Of a stretch of DNA of 64,000 nt, positions 9,249 to 17,991 are shown piece after piece. Position 1 is the first letter of the stretch, and every line of letters begins with the position of its first letter. The DNA lies in the NCBI GenBank assembly GCA_014872805.1, contig WKFN01000002.1:62001-126000 (forward strand), written 5' to 3'. Both the position numbers and the translations under genes were made by a program. The notes under the pieces are model-generated. The model saw nothing but the letters and a program-made list of their open reading frames with translations, was not told the origin of the DNA and searched no databases. Source of the stretch: Opacimonas sp014872805 (GTDB taxonomy: Bacteria > Pseudomonadota > Gammaproteobacteria > Enterobacterales > Alteromonadaceae).

Positions 9249-10199
9249 ATGCCTAAATTTATCAGTATTTTATCGAGAGATGCCGCAAAGTATGCCGAAT
9301 TATTTACTGACTCTAGCATTGTAGAGCACCACGACGTGCAGCTCGATATAGTGAGTACTGACCCTAAGGCGCTATTCCAGTCTCGCACACAAATTTTGCT
9401 GACTGACCCTGGCTTGGGTGCAGAAGTGATCGATACTTTAGCCCATCTCCAATGGTGTCAATCGACCTGGGCTGGAAATTCGCCGTTAATTCAAACCGGA
9501 CGGAATGATTATTTTTTGACCGGCGCAAAAGGGATATTCAGCCAAGCTATGACTGAATACGTATTGACATATATTTTGCACCACTGTCGCCATGTTGACA
9601 AAATGCAGGCTCTACAACAACAAAAATCATGGCAACCTCCTATTATGCAACTTTTATCGGATAAAACACTGGGGATCATGGGTTTTGGCGATATTGCGCA
9701 CGGCATGATCGTGCCATTACAAGCGCTGGGACTCAAACTGGTTGCTCTAAATAGCGATGGTCGAAATATTTTTGGTTATCCCAAAATTCCTGTAGAGGCC
9801 AGTGTCGACAAATGTATCTTTGCTCAACAGGCAGACATCATTCTCAATTTGTTGCCTGACTCGAAAAGAACGAATGGCTTTATCGACAAAGAATTTATTC
9901 ATTCGATGCAACCTAATACTTTGTTCATTAATGCTGGGCGTGGTAGCGTTATCGATGATAATGATTTACTTTACGCGCTAAAACTCGGCAAGATAGGCAA
10001 AGCGGTATTGGATGTGACAATGGAAGAACCATTACCAAAAGGACATCCATTTTGGAAACATCCACAAATACTCTTAACTCAACACACGGCTGCGACGTCA
10101 AAACCTGAATGGGTCTTTGAGATATTTGAACAAAATTTACAACGTTTCTTTTTACGTGCTCCACTCAAATATCAAGTAAATTGGAAGAAGGGATATTAA
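9249..10199 (+). CDS. D-2-hydroxyacid dehydrogenase (glyoxylate/hydroxypyruvate reductase-like)
   Basis: 316 residues with the NAD(P)-binding Rossmann motif LGIMGFGDIAHGM (about residue 141). It has the family's catalytic Arg in NAGRGSVIDDNDL, the Glu in DVTMEEPLPKGHPFW, and the His in LTQHTAA. This layout is GhrA-like; the true 2-oxoacid substrate is not known. Its stop codon overlaps the ATG of the next gene by one base (TAATG), so the two are translationally coupled. Confidence 0.85.
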   Translation: MPKFISILSRDAAKYAELFTDSSIVEHHDVQLDIVSTDPKALFQSRTQILLTDPGLGAEVIDTLAHLQWCQSTWAGNSPLIQTGRNDYFLTGAKGIFSQAMTEYVLTYILHHCRHVDKMQALQQQKSWQPPIMQLLSDKTLGIMGFGDIAHGMIVPLQALGLKLVALNSDGRNIFGYPKIPVEASVDKCIFAQQADIILNLLPDSKRTNGFIDKEFIHSMQPNTLFINAGRGSVIDDNDLLYALKLGKIGKAVLDVTMEEPLPKGHPFWKHPQILLTQHTAATSKPEWVFEIFEQNLQRFFLRAPLKYQVNWKKGY

Positions 10200-10849
10200 T
10201 GAAAAGATTGTTCAAGTTTGGTTTGATGACCTCAATTTTTGTCGCTGGCTCTATCATTGCTAGCCCTTTGAGCAAAACCAATACTCCAATGCAGTATCCA
10301 GAACAGCTCCCGTATGCTGTTATTAATCATAATACGCATAATGTGTTTTTTACCAAGCTGCAATCTTTGTGCGGGAAAACCTTCTCTGGTAAATTGGTCG
10401 CAGATACTTCTGAATCCGAACGATTTTCTGGACAGACTCTGCTGATGCATGTCCGCACCTGTGATGAAAATACAATTTACATCCCATTTCACGTTGGTGA
10501 AGATCACTCACGCACCTGGATAATTAGCCGAACGCCATTTGGCATAGGCTTAAAGCATGACCACCGCAATCCCGATGGTACCCACAGCTACTTGACTATG
10601 TACGGCGGTATTACCCAAAATGCTGGCTCCGAATACAGGCAAGATTTTCCTGTAGATAATTATAGTCAACAAATGTTACTTGAGCTTGGTTATCCGCAAA
10701 GTGTGACCAATGTATGGTCTTTTTTTGTTTATCCTGACAAAGTGAGCTATCAATTAAGCCGTGATGGGTTCGTCTTTAGAGTGGAGTTTGATACCCAAAA
10801 TGAGGTGGCTACAGCACCCACCCCATGGGGTTATAAAAAGTTAAATTGA
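10199..10849 (+). CDS. Secreted conserved hypothetical protein
   Basis: The ATG at 10199 overlaps the previous stop and has GAAGAAGGGA upstream. It gives a clean signal peptide (MKRLFKFGLMTSIFVAGSIIA), so this start is chosen over an upstream TTG at 10181. About 216 residues, probably periplasmic. The body is hydrophilic with two Cys (LCGKTFSGK, RTCDENTIYIPFHVGEDHS), which could form a disulfide. I do not recognise a named function; similar unannotated proteins occur in Alteromonadales. Its last 9 bases overlap the erpA stop on the opposite strand. Confidence 0.65.
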   Translation: MKRLFKFGLMTSIFVAGSIIASPLSKTNTPMQYPEQLPYAVINHNTHNVFFTKLQSLCGKTFSGKLVADTSESERFSGQTLLMHVRTCDENTIYIPFHVGEDHSRTWIISRTPFGIGLKHDHRNPDGTHSYLTMYGGITQNAGSEYRQDFPVDNYSQQMLLELGYPQSVTNVWSFFVYPDKVSYQLSRDGFVFRVEFDTQNEVATAPTPWGYKKLN

Positions 10850-11191
10850 AAAGCTTGAGCCGCAGCCACAGGTTGTTGTTGCATTGGGATTATTGACCAA
10901 AAATCTTGAGCCTTCTAAACCTTCTATATAATCTACTGTGCCGCCTACTAAATACTGTAAGCTCATTGGATCTACAACCAGTGTCACTGATTCTTTTTCA
11001 ATTGTCATATCACCTTCGTTAACTTTTTCATCGAACGTGAAACCATACTGGAACCCTGAGCAACCACCTCCAGTAACATATACTCTTAGTTTTAGTTCTG
11101 GATTATTTTCTTCGTCAATCAGTGTTTTGACTTTCTGAGCCGCTGCGTCAGAAAATTCTATCGGCAAAGCCGTTTCAACTGTCATAGTCAA
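10841..11191 (-). CDS. erpA: Iron-sulfur cluster insertion protein
   Basis: 116 residues of the HesB/IscA/SufA A-type carrier family. The three cluster-binding cysteines lie in VTGGGCSGFQYGF and the C-terminal TTCGCGSSFSI. The N-terminal FSDAAAQKVKTLIDEE fits ErpA rather than IscA, and no isc or suf genes are nearby. ErpA delivers Fe-S clusters to apoproteins, including those of isoprenoid synthesis. It lies 10 bases after the DUF6776 gene on the same strand. Confidence 0.93.
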   Translation of the reverse strand: MTMTVETALPIEFSDAAAQKVKTLIDEENNPELKLRVYVTGGGCSGFQYGFTFDEKVNEGDMTIEKESVTLVVDPMSLQYLVGGTVDYIEGLEGSRFLVNNPNATTTCGCGSSFSI

Positions 11192-11201
11192 TCCCTAAAA
11201 T

Positions 11202-11939
11202 TTATATGTCGTTATTATCTAATACTTGAGTATTTTCATCAAGTATTTCAAGCCAAAGGTACGCTTTTTCAACGCTTTCTCGCTTGGTTTTCCATTGATA
11301 TACATCACTCGTAATAGTTAATTTTTGAGGTTCAAAGCCGTCTGGCAGACTAAACGTATAAGCCAAATCTAAAAAATACTGATACCTGAAACGCAACGGG
11401 CTATTAGCCGTCGCCACGTCCACACTTTGGGATAGCAAATCCGCTAAGTTGTGCATTTGAGGCTCGCCTGCATTCACACCTTCAAGCACAATATTCAAAT
11501 CGCCATTGATCACTGACTTAATGGCTCTACCTTGTAACAACAGCAAACTCAAAGAATATGTATTAAGTTCAGTAACCGGTTTAATGGAGACCGTGTGGAT
11601 ATTGAGGTAGCGCTTAGCTTCATCCACATTTAGTACTTGTTGATACAGTTCCAGTTGCTGTTTCAAGGTTTGTTGCTCTGCGAGCAACTGTTGAATTACC
11701 GCTTCATTTGGGTTGTGTTTCAATATTGATAGTTGCACCTCTAAAGCGGCAATTCGTTCTTTTAAGGTTGAATTTTCAGCCAAAGCATGACTGAGTGTTC
11801 CTTGCTGTTGTGATACGGTAGCACGCAAAGATGCAGCTTCAAAATCAGCAACTGTGTACCCCAAGAATAAAAATACGCCGGCAATTAGCAACCTCTTCAA
11901 CCATTGCTTAGAAGTTTTGGCGTCTGTTTCGTCAACCAT
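11202..11939 (-). CDS. DUF6776-type membrane-anchored coiled-coil protein
   Basis: About 245 residues. The ATG at 11939 is chosen because it has AGG about 10 bases upstream; an ATG at 11984 has no ribosome site. A transmembrane segment (WLKRLLIAGVFLFLGYTVADF) is followed by a coiled coil (about residues 40-110, rich in L/Q/E heptads). A C-terminal beta-rich domain follows. The protein should sit in the inner membrane facing the periplasm. It has no known function. The pairing with erpA suggests co-transcription but not a shared role. Confidence 0.7.
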   Translation of the reverse strand: MVDETDAKTSKQWLKRLLIAGVFLFLGYTVADFEAASLRATVSQQQGTLSHALAENSTLKERIAALEVQLSILKHNPNEAVIQQLLAEQQTLKQQLELYQQVLNVDEAKRYLNIHTVSIKPVTELNTYSLSLLLLQGRAIKSVINGDLNIVLEGVNAGEPQMHNLADLLSQSVDVATANSPLRFRYQYFLDLAYTFSLPDGFEPQKLTITSDVYQWKTKRESVEKAYLWLEILDENTQVLDNNDI

Positions 11940-12008
11940 CAAAATCAAACCTAAAAAATAAACAGTATGATACAATCTGGACATTCTACACTAATCTGAC
12001 CCACATGC

Positions 12009-13553
12009 ATGTCGTTGTACCTGCTAAGAAAAGTATTATCTTACCCCAAAACCACTTGGCAACTGTGTTTGCTCGCAGTGTTATCAGGAGTCTGTGCTGC
12101 ATGTGTGATCGTTTTATTTCGTTTAGCGTTTGAAGGCATACAATTGTTTTTACTCGGCGAGATTGGGCTATACGCTCATCTTGCATGGTATGAGCGCTTT
12201 GCACTGCCATTTTTGGGGGTTCTTGGGATCTTTTGTGTCGCTTATTTAACTGGTTTTGAACACTATCGCTTGGGTATTCCTTATGTCTTACATCGCGTTA
12301 AAACCGAGTACGGCATTATTCCCTGGCGCACCACAATAAATCAGTTTTTTGGTGGTATTTTTGCTCTTGCTAGCGGTTTTTTTGTGGGTCGTGAAGGGCC
12401 TTCTGTCCATTTGGGTGCTGCAGGTACATCATTTATTGGGCAGGGGTTAAAGCTTCCATTTAATGCTATTCGGATCCTTTCTGGTTGCGGTATTGCTGCT
12501 GGTATTGCTGCCTCTTTTAACACGCCATTTGCTGCTGTGTTGTTTGTTATGGAGGTGATTTTGCGTGAGTACCGGATCCATGTGTTTATTCCAGTAATGC
12601 TGGCAGCAGCGGTTGGCTCGGTAATTTCTCGAACGGTTTTTGGGGATGGAACGGCTTTGCTTTTTCTTGATTTTGCCCAAATCGACGGCTGGATGTATGC
12701 TTATCTGATTGGCTTTGGCTGTTTGTTAGGCGCTCTTGCGTCGCTTTTTAATCGACAGTTAATGGCCATATTACACGCTGGACATAGGCTTTCAATGTGG
12801 CAACGCTTTTCACTTGCTGCCTGCATAACAGGGGCTATCGGCGTTGTGGTGCCAGAGGCTCTCGGCGCTGAGTTTAATCAAATTAGTCAACTATTCATGA
12901 ATGAACCTGGGTTATCGATTCTCATCGCAATTATATGTGCCAAATTCATTTTAGGATGCGTTGCAATTGGGCTTGGGATCCCTGGTGGCATAATTGGACC
13001 AGTCATGATTATAGGAATTTATTGTGGGGCAATTGCAGCCACTGCATTAACTGATATCAATGGCTCTGCGCAATTTATGGATACGTTCATGCTATTGGGT
13101 TTAGCAGGTATGCTCACTTCCGTTCTGCACGCTCCTCTGGCTGCGCTGTCTGCTGTGATGGAGTTATCTTACGCACCCGATATTGTCCTTCCAGCTATAC
13201 TTGTAATCGTTCCTAGTTACGTCGTCTCGAGTCAATTATTTAAAAATCGTTCTATTTTTATCAGTCAGCTAGAATTTTTGGGAATGAGTTACCAACAGTC
13301 TGCAATCACACAAAGTTTACAAAAAACCGGCGTCATGGCACTGATGCAACCGTTAGACGAGAGCGAAGACAAGCTAGACTTAGACAATGCTGCTCCACGC
13401 TTTACGTATCAGGCAACGCTAGCTGAAGTGTATGATGTTCTCAAAATCTCCCGCGATGGGAGTGCCTTAATTATCGATCCAGCTCAGATTCAACCCATAG
13501 GTGTGATACACTGGGAAAATCTTCACCGTTACCTGTTCAAGCAGCAATACTAA
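12009..13553 (+). CDS. ClC family chloride channel/transporter
   Basis: 514 residues with about ten or more hydrophobic helices. The central selectivity motif GREGPSVHLGAAG carries the gating glutamate that in exchangers couples H+ to Cl-. The helix after it, CGIAAGIAASFNTPFAAVLFVMEV, and GLGIPGGIIGPVMIIG are family blocks. The usual GSGIP serine loop is replaced by RLGIPYV (around 12270-12290). About 110 residues follow the membrane part and look like a degenerate CBS-type tail. A substrate other than chloride is possible. Short spacing (20 bases) to hemJ suggests a joint transcript. Confidence 0.88.
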   Translation: MSLYLLRKVLSYPKTTWQLCLLAVLSGVCAACVIVLFRLAFEGIQLFLLGEIGLYAHLAWYERFALPFLGVLGIFCVAYLTGFEHYRLGIPYVLHRVKTEYGIIPWRTTINQFFGGIFALASGFFVGREGPSVHLGAAGTSFIGQGLKLPFNAIRILSGCGIAAGIAASFNTPFAAVLFVMEVILREYRIHVFIPVMLAAAVGSVISRTVFGDGTALLFLDFAQIDGWMYAYLIGFGCLLGALASLFNRQLMAILHAGHRLSMWQRFSLAACITGAIGVVVPEALGAEFNQISQLFMNEPGLSILIAIICAKFILGCVAIGLGIPGGIIGPVMIIGIYCGAIAATALTDINGSAQFMDTFMLLGLAGMLTSVLHAPLAALSAVMELSYAPDIVLPAILVIVPSYVVSSQLFKNRSIFISQLEFLGMSYQQSAITQSLQKTGVMALMQPLDESEDKLDLDNAAPRFTYQATLAEVYDVLKISRDGSALIIDPAQIQPIGVIHWENLHRYLFKQQY

Positions 13554-13573
13554 ATGATTCATTGGGATTCAAT

Positions 13574-14002
13574 ATGACAATATTATGGTTAAAAGCATTT
13601 CATATATTTTTTATGGTTGCTTGGATGGCTGGTATTTTTTATCTGCCGCGTTTATTTATCTATTTTGCAGAAAGTCGCTCTCAGGAAACCCGTGATACGT
13701 TGAAAGTTATGCAACGCAGACTGTGGTTCTTTGTATTGCCTTTTGCCATATTAACTTTGGTCTTTGGTATATGGCTTATCAAAGTATATGGAATGAGTTG
13801 GTTTGCTGCTTCAACCTGGCTGCACATCAAATTAATTCTGTTGATCGGTCTATATGGCTATTATGGATACTTGTACAAAATAATGCAGGACTTGGCTAAA
13901 GACCAAAATATTCGTTCACCTAAGTTCTATCGTTTCTTAAATGAAGCGCCTGTTTTGGTCTTGTTAGCCATTGTAATTTTGGCAGTCGTTAAGCCTATTT
14001 AG
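13574..14002 (+). CDS. hemJ: Protoporphyrinogen IX oxidase HemJ (CopD-like membrane protein)
   Basis: 142 residues from the ATG at 13574; an in-frame TTG at 13562 is less likely. Four transmembrane helices. The N-terminal LWLKAFHIFFMVAWMAGIFYLPRL has the His and Arg residues conserved in HemJ (UPF0093). STWLHIKLILLIGLYGYYG and FYRFLNEAPVLVLLAIV are also family blocks. It oxidises protoporphyrinogen IX in the membrane during haem synthesis. Convergent with patB. Confidence 0.88.
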   Translation: MTILWLKAFHIFFMVAWMAGIFYLPRLFIYFAESRSQETRDTLKVMQRRLWFFVLPFAILTLVFGIWLIKVYGMSWFAASTWLHIKLILLIGLYGYYGYLYKIMQDLAKDQNIRSPKFYRFLNEAPVLVLLAIVILAVVKPI

Positions 14003-14023
14003 CCTTGTCTATCAACGAACATT

Positions 14024-15151
14024 TCAAGCTTTTAGTCGAGCGACAACGTCTTCAAGCATGGAACGACTCACCCCATAATTGAGTCTAAAGCAACTTGCCA
14101 AATTGAAGTCCCTTCCTGGCGAAGGGCCTACGCCTTTGGCTTCTGCCCATTTTTGAACATCCTCAACACCTAAGCCTGACGCGTCAACCCACAATAAAAA
14201 GGTTGCTTCTGGGGTATGTGCTTTTAAGCCTTCAATTTGATTGATTGCCTCAACTAGATAATCTCGATTACCTCGTAAATATTGCTTTTGTGCCGCTAAC
14301 CAAGCATCGCATTTGGTCAATGCAGCCGTGGTTGCAACTAAACCCATCAAATTTACCCAAGGCACATGACCGCGCAATGCTAAGTTAAATTTGTGACGCA
14401 AACTTGCGTTAGGGATGATCGCATAGGCAGCACCCAATCCTGCAATATTGAAGGTCTTGTTTGGTGCCATCAGGGTAATACTTTGCTCTGTGAGTGATGG
14501 TTGTTTACCTGCTGGGTGATGAGGCACGTCATCTAAGATCAAGTCACAATGGATTTCGTCGCTGCATAGCACCACATCGTGGGTATCACAGATTTGCGCA
14601 ATTTGGCCAATCTCCTCTTGAGATAGGACTCTGCCAACTGGGTTCATTGGATTACACAAGACCATAATTTTGGCTTTTGGGTGTGCCGCCGCTTCTTCTA
14701 ATGCAGTAAAATCCAGATGCCATTGACCACCTTCCCATACGGTATCAATGTGCACTGCTTCACATTGATTAATGCTTGGTGCAGCAAGAATTGGCGGGTA
14801 GTTAGGAGTTTGTATAATCACATGATCGCCAGGTTCACATAGCGCTTTGATTGCAATATTAAATCCTGGACAAACCCCAGGTGTCCAAACAATCCAGTTT
14901 GCCTGAATATCCCAGTCGTAGGCTTTTTTGCACCAGTCAACTACCGCTTGATTAGCTGGCTCATATTGAGCCGGTATATGATAGCCAAAGACCCCGTGTT
15001 CAACAGATTCACGCAAAGCATCTTGAATCGCAGGGGCAACTTTGAACTCGGTATCAGCAATCCACATTGGCAAGATATCGGTGCCTTTGTATTTTTCCCA
15101 TTTACATGAAAAAGTGCCTTCGCGATTAATTCGTTCATCAAAGTTGTACAT
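14024..15151 (-). CDS. PatB/MalY-type C-S lyase (cystathionine beta-lyase-like aminotransferase)
   Basis: 375 residues, fold type I PLP enzyme. The start MYNFDERINREGTFSCKWEK and LPMWIADTEFKVAPAI are typical of the PatB/MalY group. SDEIHCDLIL holds the PLP-binding Asp, and APNKTFNIAGLGAAYAI holds the Schiff-base lysine. FRLNYGVSR carries the carboxylate-binding Arg. It cleaves C-S bonds of cystathionine or cysteine conjugates; the physiological substrate is unresolved. Confidence 0.85.
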   Translation of the reverse strand: MYNFDERINREGTFSCKWEKYKGTDILPMWIADTEFKVAPAIQDALRESVEHGVFGYHIPAQYEPANQAVVDWCKKAYDWDIQANWIVWTPGVCPGFNIAIKALCEPGDHVIIQTPNYPPILAAPSINQCEAVHIDTVWEGGQWHLDFTALEEAAAHPKAKIMVLCNPMNPVGRVLSQEEIGQIAQICDTHDVVLCSDEIHCDLILDDVPHHPAGKQPSLTEQSITLMAPNKTFNIAGLGAAYAIIPNASLRHKFNLALRGHVPWVNLMGLVATTAALTKCDAWLAAQKQYLRGNRDYLVEAINQIEGLKAHTPEATFLLWVDASGLGVEDVQKWAEAKGVGPSPGRDFNLASCFRLNYGVSRSMLEDVVARLKA

Positions 15152-15229
15152 AGCTTCTCTTTGCGGTTTGTCAGTCGTTTTTGTTAATATATGAGTGTAA
15201 TCTTTTCAATCCAAAAGTGATAGTTCAAA

Positions 15230-15526
15230 ATGGCAAAACGCGGTGTGAAGAAAAAACAATTTCGTCCGGATTTCGGTGTTTTCGTCTGCCCTCATGTGCT
15301 AGATGGCGCAAGTGTATTGGAAGTGGTGCGTGATGGCGAAGGTGATTGGCAGTTTCGCTGCGGTGATACTGAAGCAGATAGTGCCGCGGATTTGATCTTG
15401 GTTGCTGTGGGTGATGTGCTCGCTGCCGATCCGTCACTGGCGGTGAGTGTGGAACTTGACATCAGCACCGGGATTGAGCGTAGAGCAACATATAAAGACT
15501 GGGATAGTTTCACGGTTGAGGAGTAA
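15230..15526 (+). CDS. Small hypothetical protein, DUF2185-like pattern
   Basis: 98 residues beginning MAKRGVKKKQFRPDFGVFVC. The stretch VCPHVLDGASVLEVVRDGEGDWQFRCGD resembles the DUF2185 pattern (segment ending in a WQF..GD motif), but I cannot confirm membership. Acidic and soluble, with no signal. It is divergent from the patB-like gene (78-base spacer) and ends before a bidirectional terminator. The 145 bases between its stop and that terminator contain nothing I can identify. Confidence 0.6.
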   Translation: MAKRGVKKKQFRPDFGVFVCPHVLDGASVLEVVRDGEGDWQFRCGDTEADSAADLILVAVGDVLAADPSLAVSVELDISTGIERRATYKDWDSFTVEE

Positions 15527-15670
15527 ATCTGAATCTATTGCCATCAACCACATGATATACATCCAGGAATTCAGTTTACTCTACCTAATGATGGCATAAG
15601 TTTGTGGGGCAATTATGTTGCTGAATTTGCTTAGAGCCAAGATAAAGAAGCTTGGCTTGCTTAGTTAACA

Positions 15671-15698
15671 AAAAGCCACTTCATTTGAAGTGGCTTTT
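15671..15698. terminator. Bidirectional terminator between the small ORF and typA
   Basis: AAAA, then stem GCCACTTC / GAAGTGGC (8 bp, loop ATTT), then TTTT. The A- and T-tracts on both sides let it serve both the + strand gene and typA on the - strand. Confidence 0.8.
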
Positions 15699-15718
15699 GT
15701 TGATAATCAATTAACTAA

Positions 15719-17554
15719 TTAATCCTTGCTACGAGCAGCACGTTTACGATCGCTTTCAGTAAGTAACTTCTTGCGAATACGAATGCTTTCTGGCGTCACC
15801 TCTACTAATTCATCATTATCAATGAACTCAAGCGCTTGCTCAAGCGTCATCTGAACCGGCGGAACAAGCGTTTGCGCTTCATCTGTGCCCGACGCACGAA
15901 CGTTAGTCAGCTGCTTGCCTTTAAGTGCGTTGACTGTCAGGTCGTTGTCACGACTGTGAATACCGATGATCATACCTTCGTACACTTCAACACCGTGACC
16001 GATAAACAAACGACCGCGTTCTTGTAAGTTAAATAATGCATTGGTCAATGCCTTACCCGCAGCATTGGCAATCAATACTCCATTCTTACGTTGGCCGATT
16101 TCACCACCCTTGTGTGGGCCGTAGTGGTCAAACGTGTGGTACAACAAACCAGAACCTGAGGTTAACGTCATAAATTCGGTTTGGAAACCAATCAAGCCCC
16201 GCGAAGGTACAATGAAATCCATTCGAATACGGCCTTTACCATCCGGTGCCATATCGCGGAGTTCCGCTTTACGGATCCCTAACTGTTCCATAATAGAGCC
16301 CTGATGCGCTTCTTCACAGTCAATCGTCAACGTTTCAAATGGCTCTTGCAATTCACCTTCAATTTCTCGCAAGATAACTTCTGGGCGTGACACGGCTAAT
16401 TCATAGCCTTCACGACGCATATTTTCAATCAAAATTCCCAAGTGCAGTTCACCACGGCCAGATACGCGGAATTTGTCTGGGTCACCCGTTTCTTCAACGC
16501 GCAGAGCAACGTTGTGCACAAGTTCAGTCTCCAAACGCTCCAGGATATTACGAGAAGTAACGTATTTACCTTCTTTGCCTGCAAACGGAGAGGTATTGAC
16601 TTGGAACGTCATAGTCACCGTTGGCTCATCAACCGATAAAGGAGGAAGTGCCTCAACCGCATTAACATCACAAACGGTGTCAGAGATTTTTAACTCACCT
16701 AAACCCGTGATGGCAATGATATCGCCTGCAGAAGCATTTGGCACTTCATGACGTTCAAGCCCTAAATAACCTTGAATGATCCCAACTTTGCCATTGCGAG
16801 TTTTGCCATCCGCACTTACAATCGTTACTTGCTGATTTGGCTTAACTGAACCACGCTTGACACGGCCTACACCGATAACACCTAAGTAGGAGTTGTAATC
16901 AAGCTGAGAAATTTGCATTTGGAAAGCGCCTTCCGGGTCCGCAGCTGGCGGAGCAACTTTTTCAATGATGGCGTCAAATAACGCAGTCATATCTTCGCCC
17001 TGCTCTTCTGCATCCATAGATGCCCATCCATTTAACGCTGAGGCATAGACCACATCAAAATCAAGTTGTTCGTCGGTTGCACCTAAGTTATCGAACAAAT
17101 CGAATACTTGATCCATCACCCAATCTGGGCGGGCGCCCGGCTTGTCAATTTTATTGATAACAACAATCGGCTTCAAACCTTGAGCAAACGCTTTTTGTGT
17201 CACAAAACGCGTTTGTGGCATTGGGCCTTCTTGGGCATCAACTAGTAATAGTACCGAGTCTGCCATCGACATAACGCGCTCTACTTCACCACCAAAGTCG
17301 GCGTGTCCTGGAGTGTCTACAATGTTAATTCGGTAATCGTTATAATTAATCGCGGTGTTCTTTGCAAGGATCGTGATGCCACGTTCTTTTTCGATGTCAT
17401 TGGAGTCCATGACGCGTTCTTCAGAATCGCCTCGGCTCTCTAACGTGCCGGATTGCTGTAATAGTTTGTCGACGAGTGTGGTCTTGCCGTGGTCAACGTG
17501 GGCAATAATTGCGATATTGCGTAACTTATCTAGTGCGGTCTGAGTTGCAGACAT
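15719..17554 (-). CDS. typA: Ribosome-associated translational GTPase BipA/TypA
   Basis: 611 residues. The GTPase domain has G1 AHVDHGKTT (about residue 18), switch ERGITI, DTPGHADFGGEV and NKIDKPGARPDW. It is followed by domain II, an EF-G-like domain and the BipA-specific C-terminus (SRDNDLTVNALKGKQLTNVRASGTDEA). BipA binds 70S ribosomes and helps 50S assembly and stress adaptation. Position next to glnA is common in gammaproteobacteria (E. coli bipA-glnA). Confidence 0.97.
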   Translation of the reverse strand: MSATQTALDKLRNIAIIAHVDHGKTTLVDKLLQQSGTLESRGDSEERVMDSNDIEKERGITILAKNTAINYNDYRINIVDTPGHADFGGEVERVMSMADSVLLLVDAQEGPMPQTRFVTQKAFAQGLKPIVVINKIDKPGARPDWVMDQVFDLFDNLGATDEQLDFDVVYASALNGWASMDAEEQGEDMTALFDAIIEKVAPPAADPEGAFQMQISQLDYNSYLGVIGVGRVKRGSVKPNQQVTIVSADGKTRNGKVGIIQGYLGLERHEVPNASAGDIIAITGLGELKISDTVCDVNAVEALPPLSVDEPTVTMTFQVNTSPFAGKEGKYVTSRNILERLETELVHNVALRVEETGDPDKFRVSGRGELHLGILIENMRREGYELAVSRPEVILREIEGELQEPFETLTIDCEEAHQGSIMEQLGIRKAELRDMAPDGKGRIRMDFIVPSRGLIGFQTEFMTLTSGSGLLYHTFDHYGPHKGGEIGQRKNGVLIANAAGKALTNALFNLQERGRLFIGHGVEVYEGMIIGIHSRDNDLTVNALKGKQLTNVRASGTDEAQTLVPPVQMTLEQALEFIDNDELVEVTPESIRIRKKLLTESDRKRAARSKD

Positions 17555-17766
17555 GGTTTAACTCTCTATCAATAACGGGCGAAAATGGGCCTGTCCCAAT
17601 TTCGTGTGCGCGGATTGTACAGGGATTCGTACAAATAAGCGAATAAATCCCGGCTAAATGTTTGTTAATGTTTTATGAATTTCTGGTAAATCTTCGACAT
17701 GGGTCGTATAGTAATTATTGGATTTTTTGTCTACATTATCGAACTAAGCAACAACTCAACCGCTCT

Positions 17767-17803
17767 TGCACCAATCTGATACATTTTGCACCAATTCCGT
17801 GCA
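17767..17803 (+). promoter_or_regulatory. NtrC binding sites upstream of glnA
   Basis: TGCACCAATTCCGTGCA (17787-17803) matches the NtrC dyad TGCAC-N7-GTGCA exactly in its arms. A half-site TGCACCAATCTGATACA lies 20 bases upstream (17767-17783). Two sites on the same face about 75-110 bases upstream of the sigma-54 promoter fit the glnA enhancer arrangement known from enteric bacteria. They lie in the 437-base typA-glnA spacer, which has no gene. Confidence 0.8.
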
Positions 17804-17845
17804 ATCAAAGGTTAAACTCATCATATTTTTCGCAAGTGACCTCAT

Positions 17846-17871
17846 GTAAGCCTTAAAAACTGAAGGCTTAC
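17846..17871. repeat. 9-bp perfect inverted repeat just upstream of the glnA promoter
   Basis: GTAAGCCTT, 8-base loop, AAGGCTTAC. It ends 5 bases before the sigma-54 -24 element. It could stop a transcript coming from upstream or bind a second regulator. There is no T-tract long enough to call it a terminator. Confidence 0.5.
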
Positions 17872-17874
17872 TAC

Positions 17875-17890
17875 TTGGTATAATTATTGC
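17875..17890 (+). promoter_or_regulatory. Sigma-54 promoter of glnA
   Basis: TTGGTATAATTATTGC: GG (-24) and GC (-12) are separated by exactly 10 bases, as RpoN requires. It lies about 100 bases before the glnA ATG with NtrC sites upstream. It would be active under nitrogen limitation through NtrB-NtrC, both encoded just downstream. Confidence 0.75.
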
Positions 17891-17991
17891 TTAGATTGTG
17901 CTACATGACAAACCGCTTACTGCAAGTCCTGTCGTAGGGTGCGATCACCCAAGAATTTGTGTTTATTTTTGAAAGACTATTGGAGAAAAGA

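Noticed and set aside
15292..15513. Overlapping frames on both strands at the small 98-residue gene
   Set aside because: The + strand frame starts at a good site and has a protein-like composition; the others are antisense.
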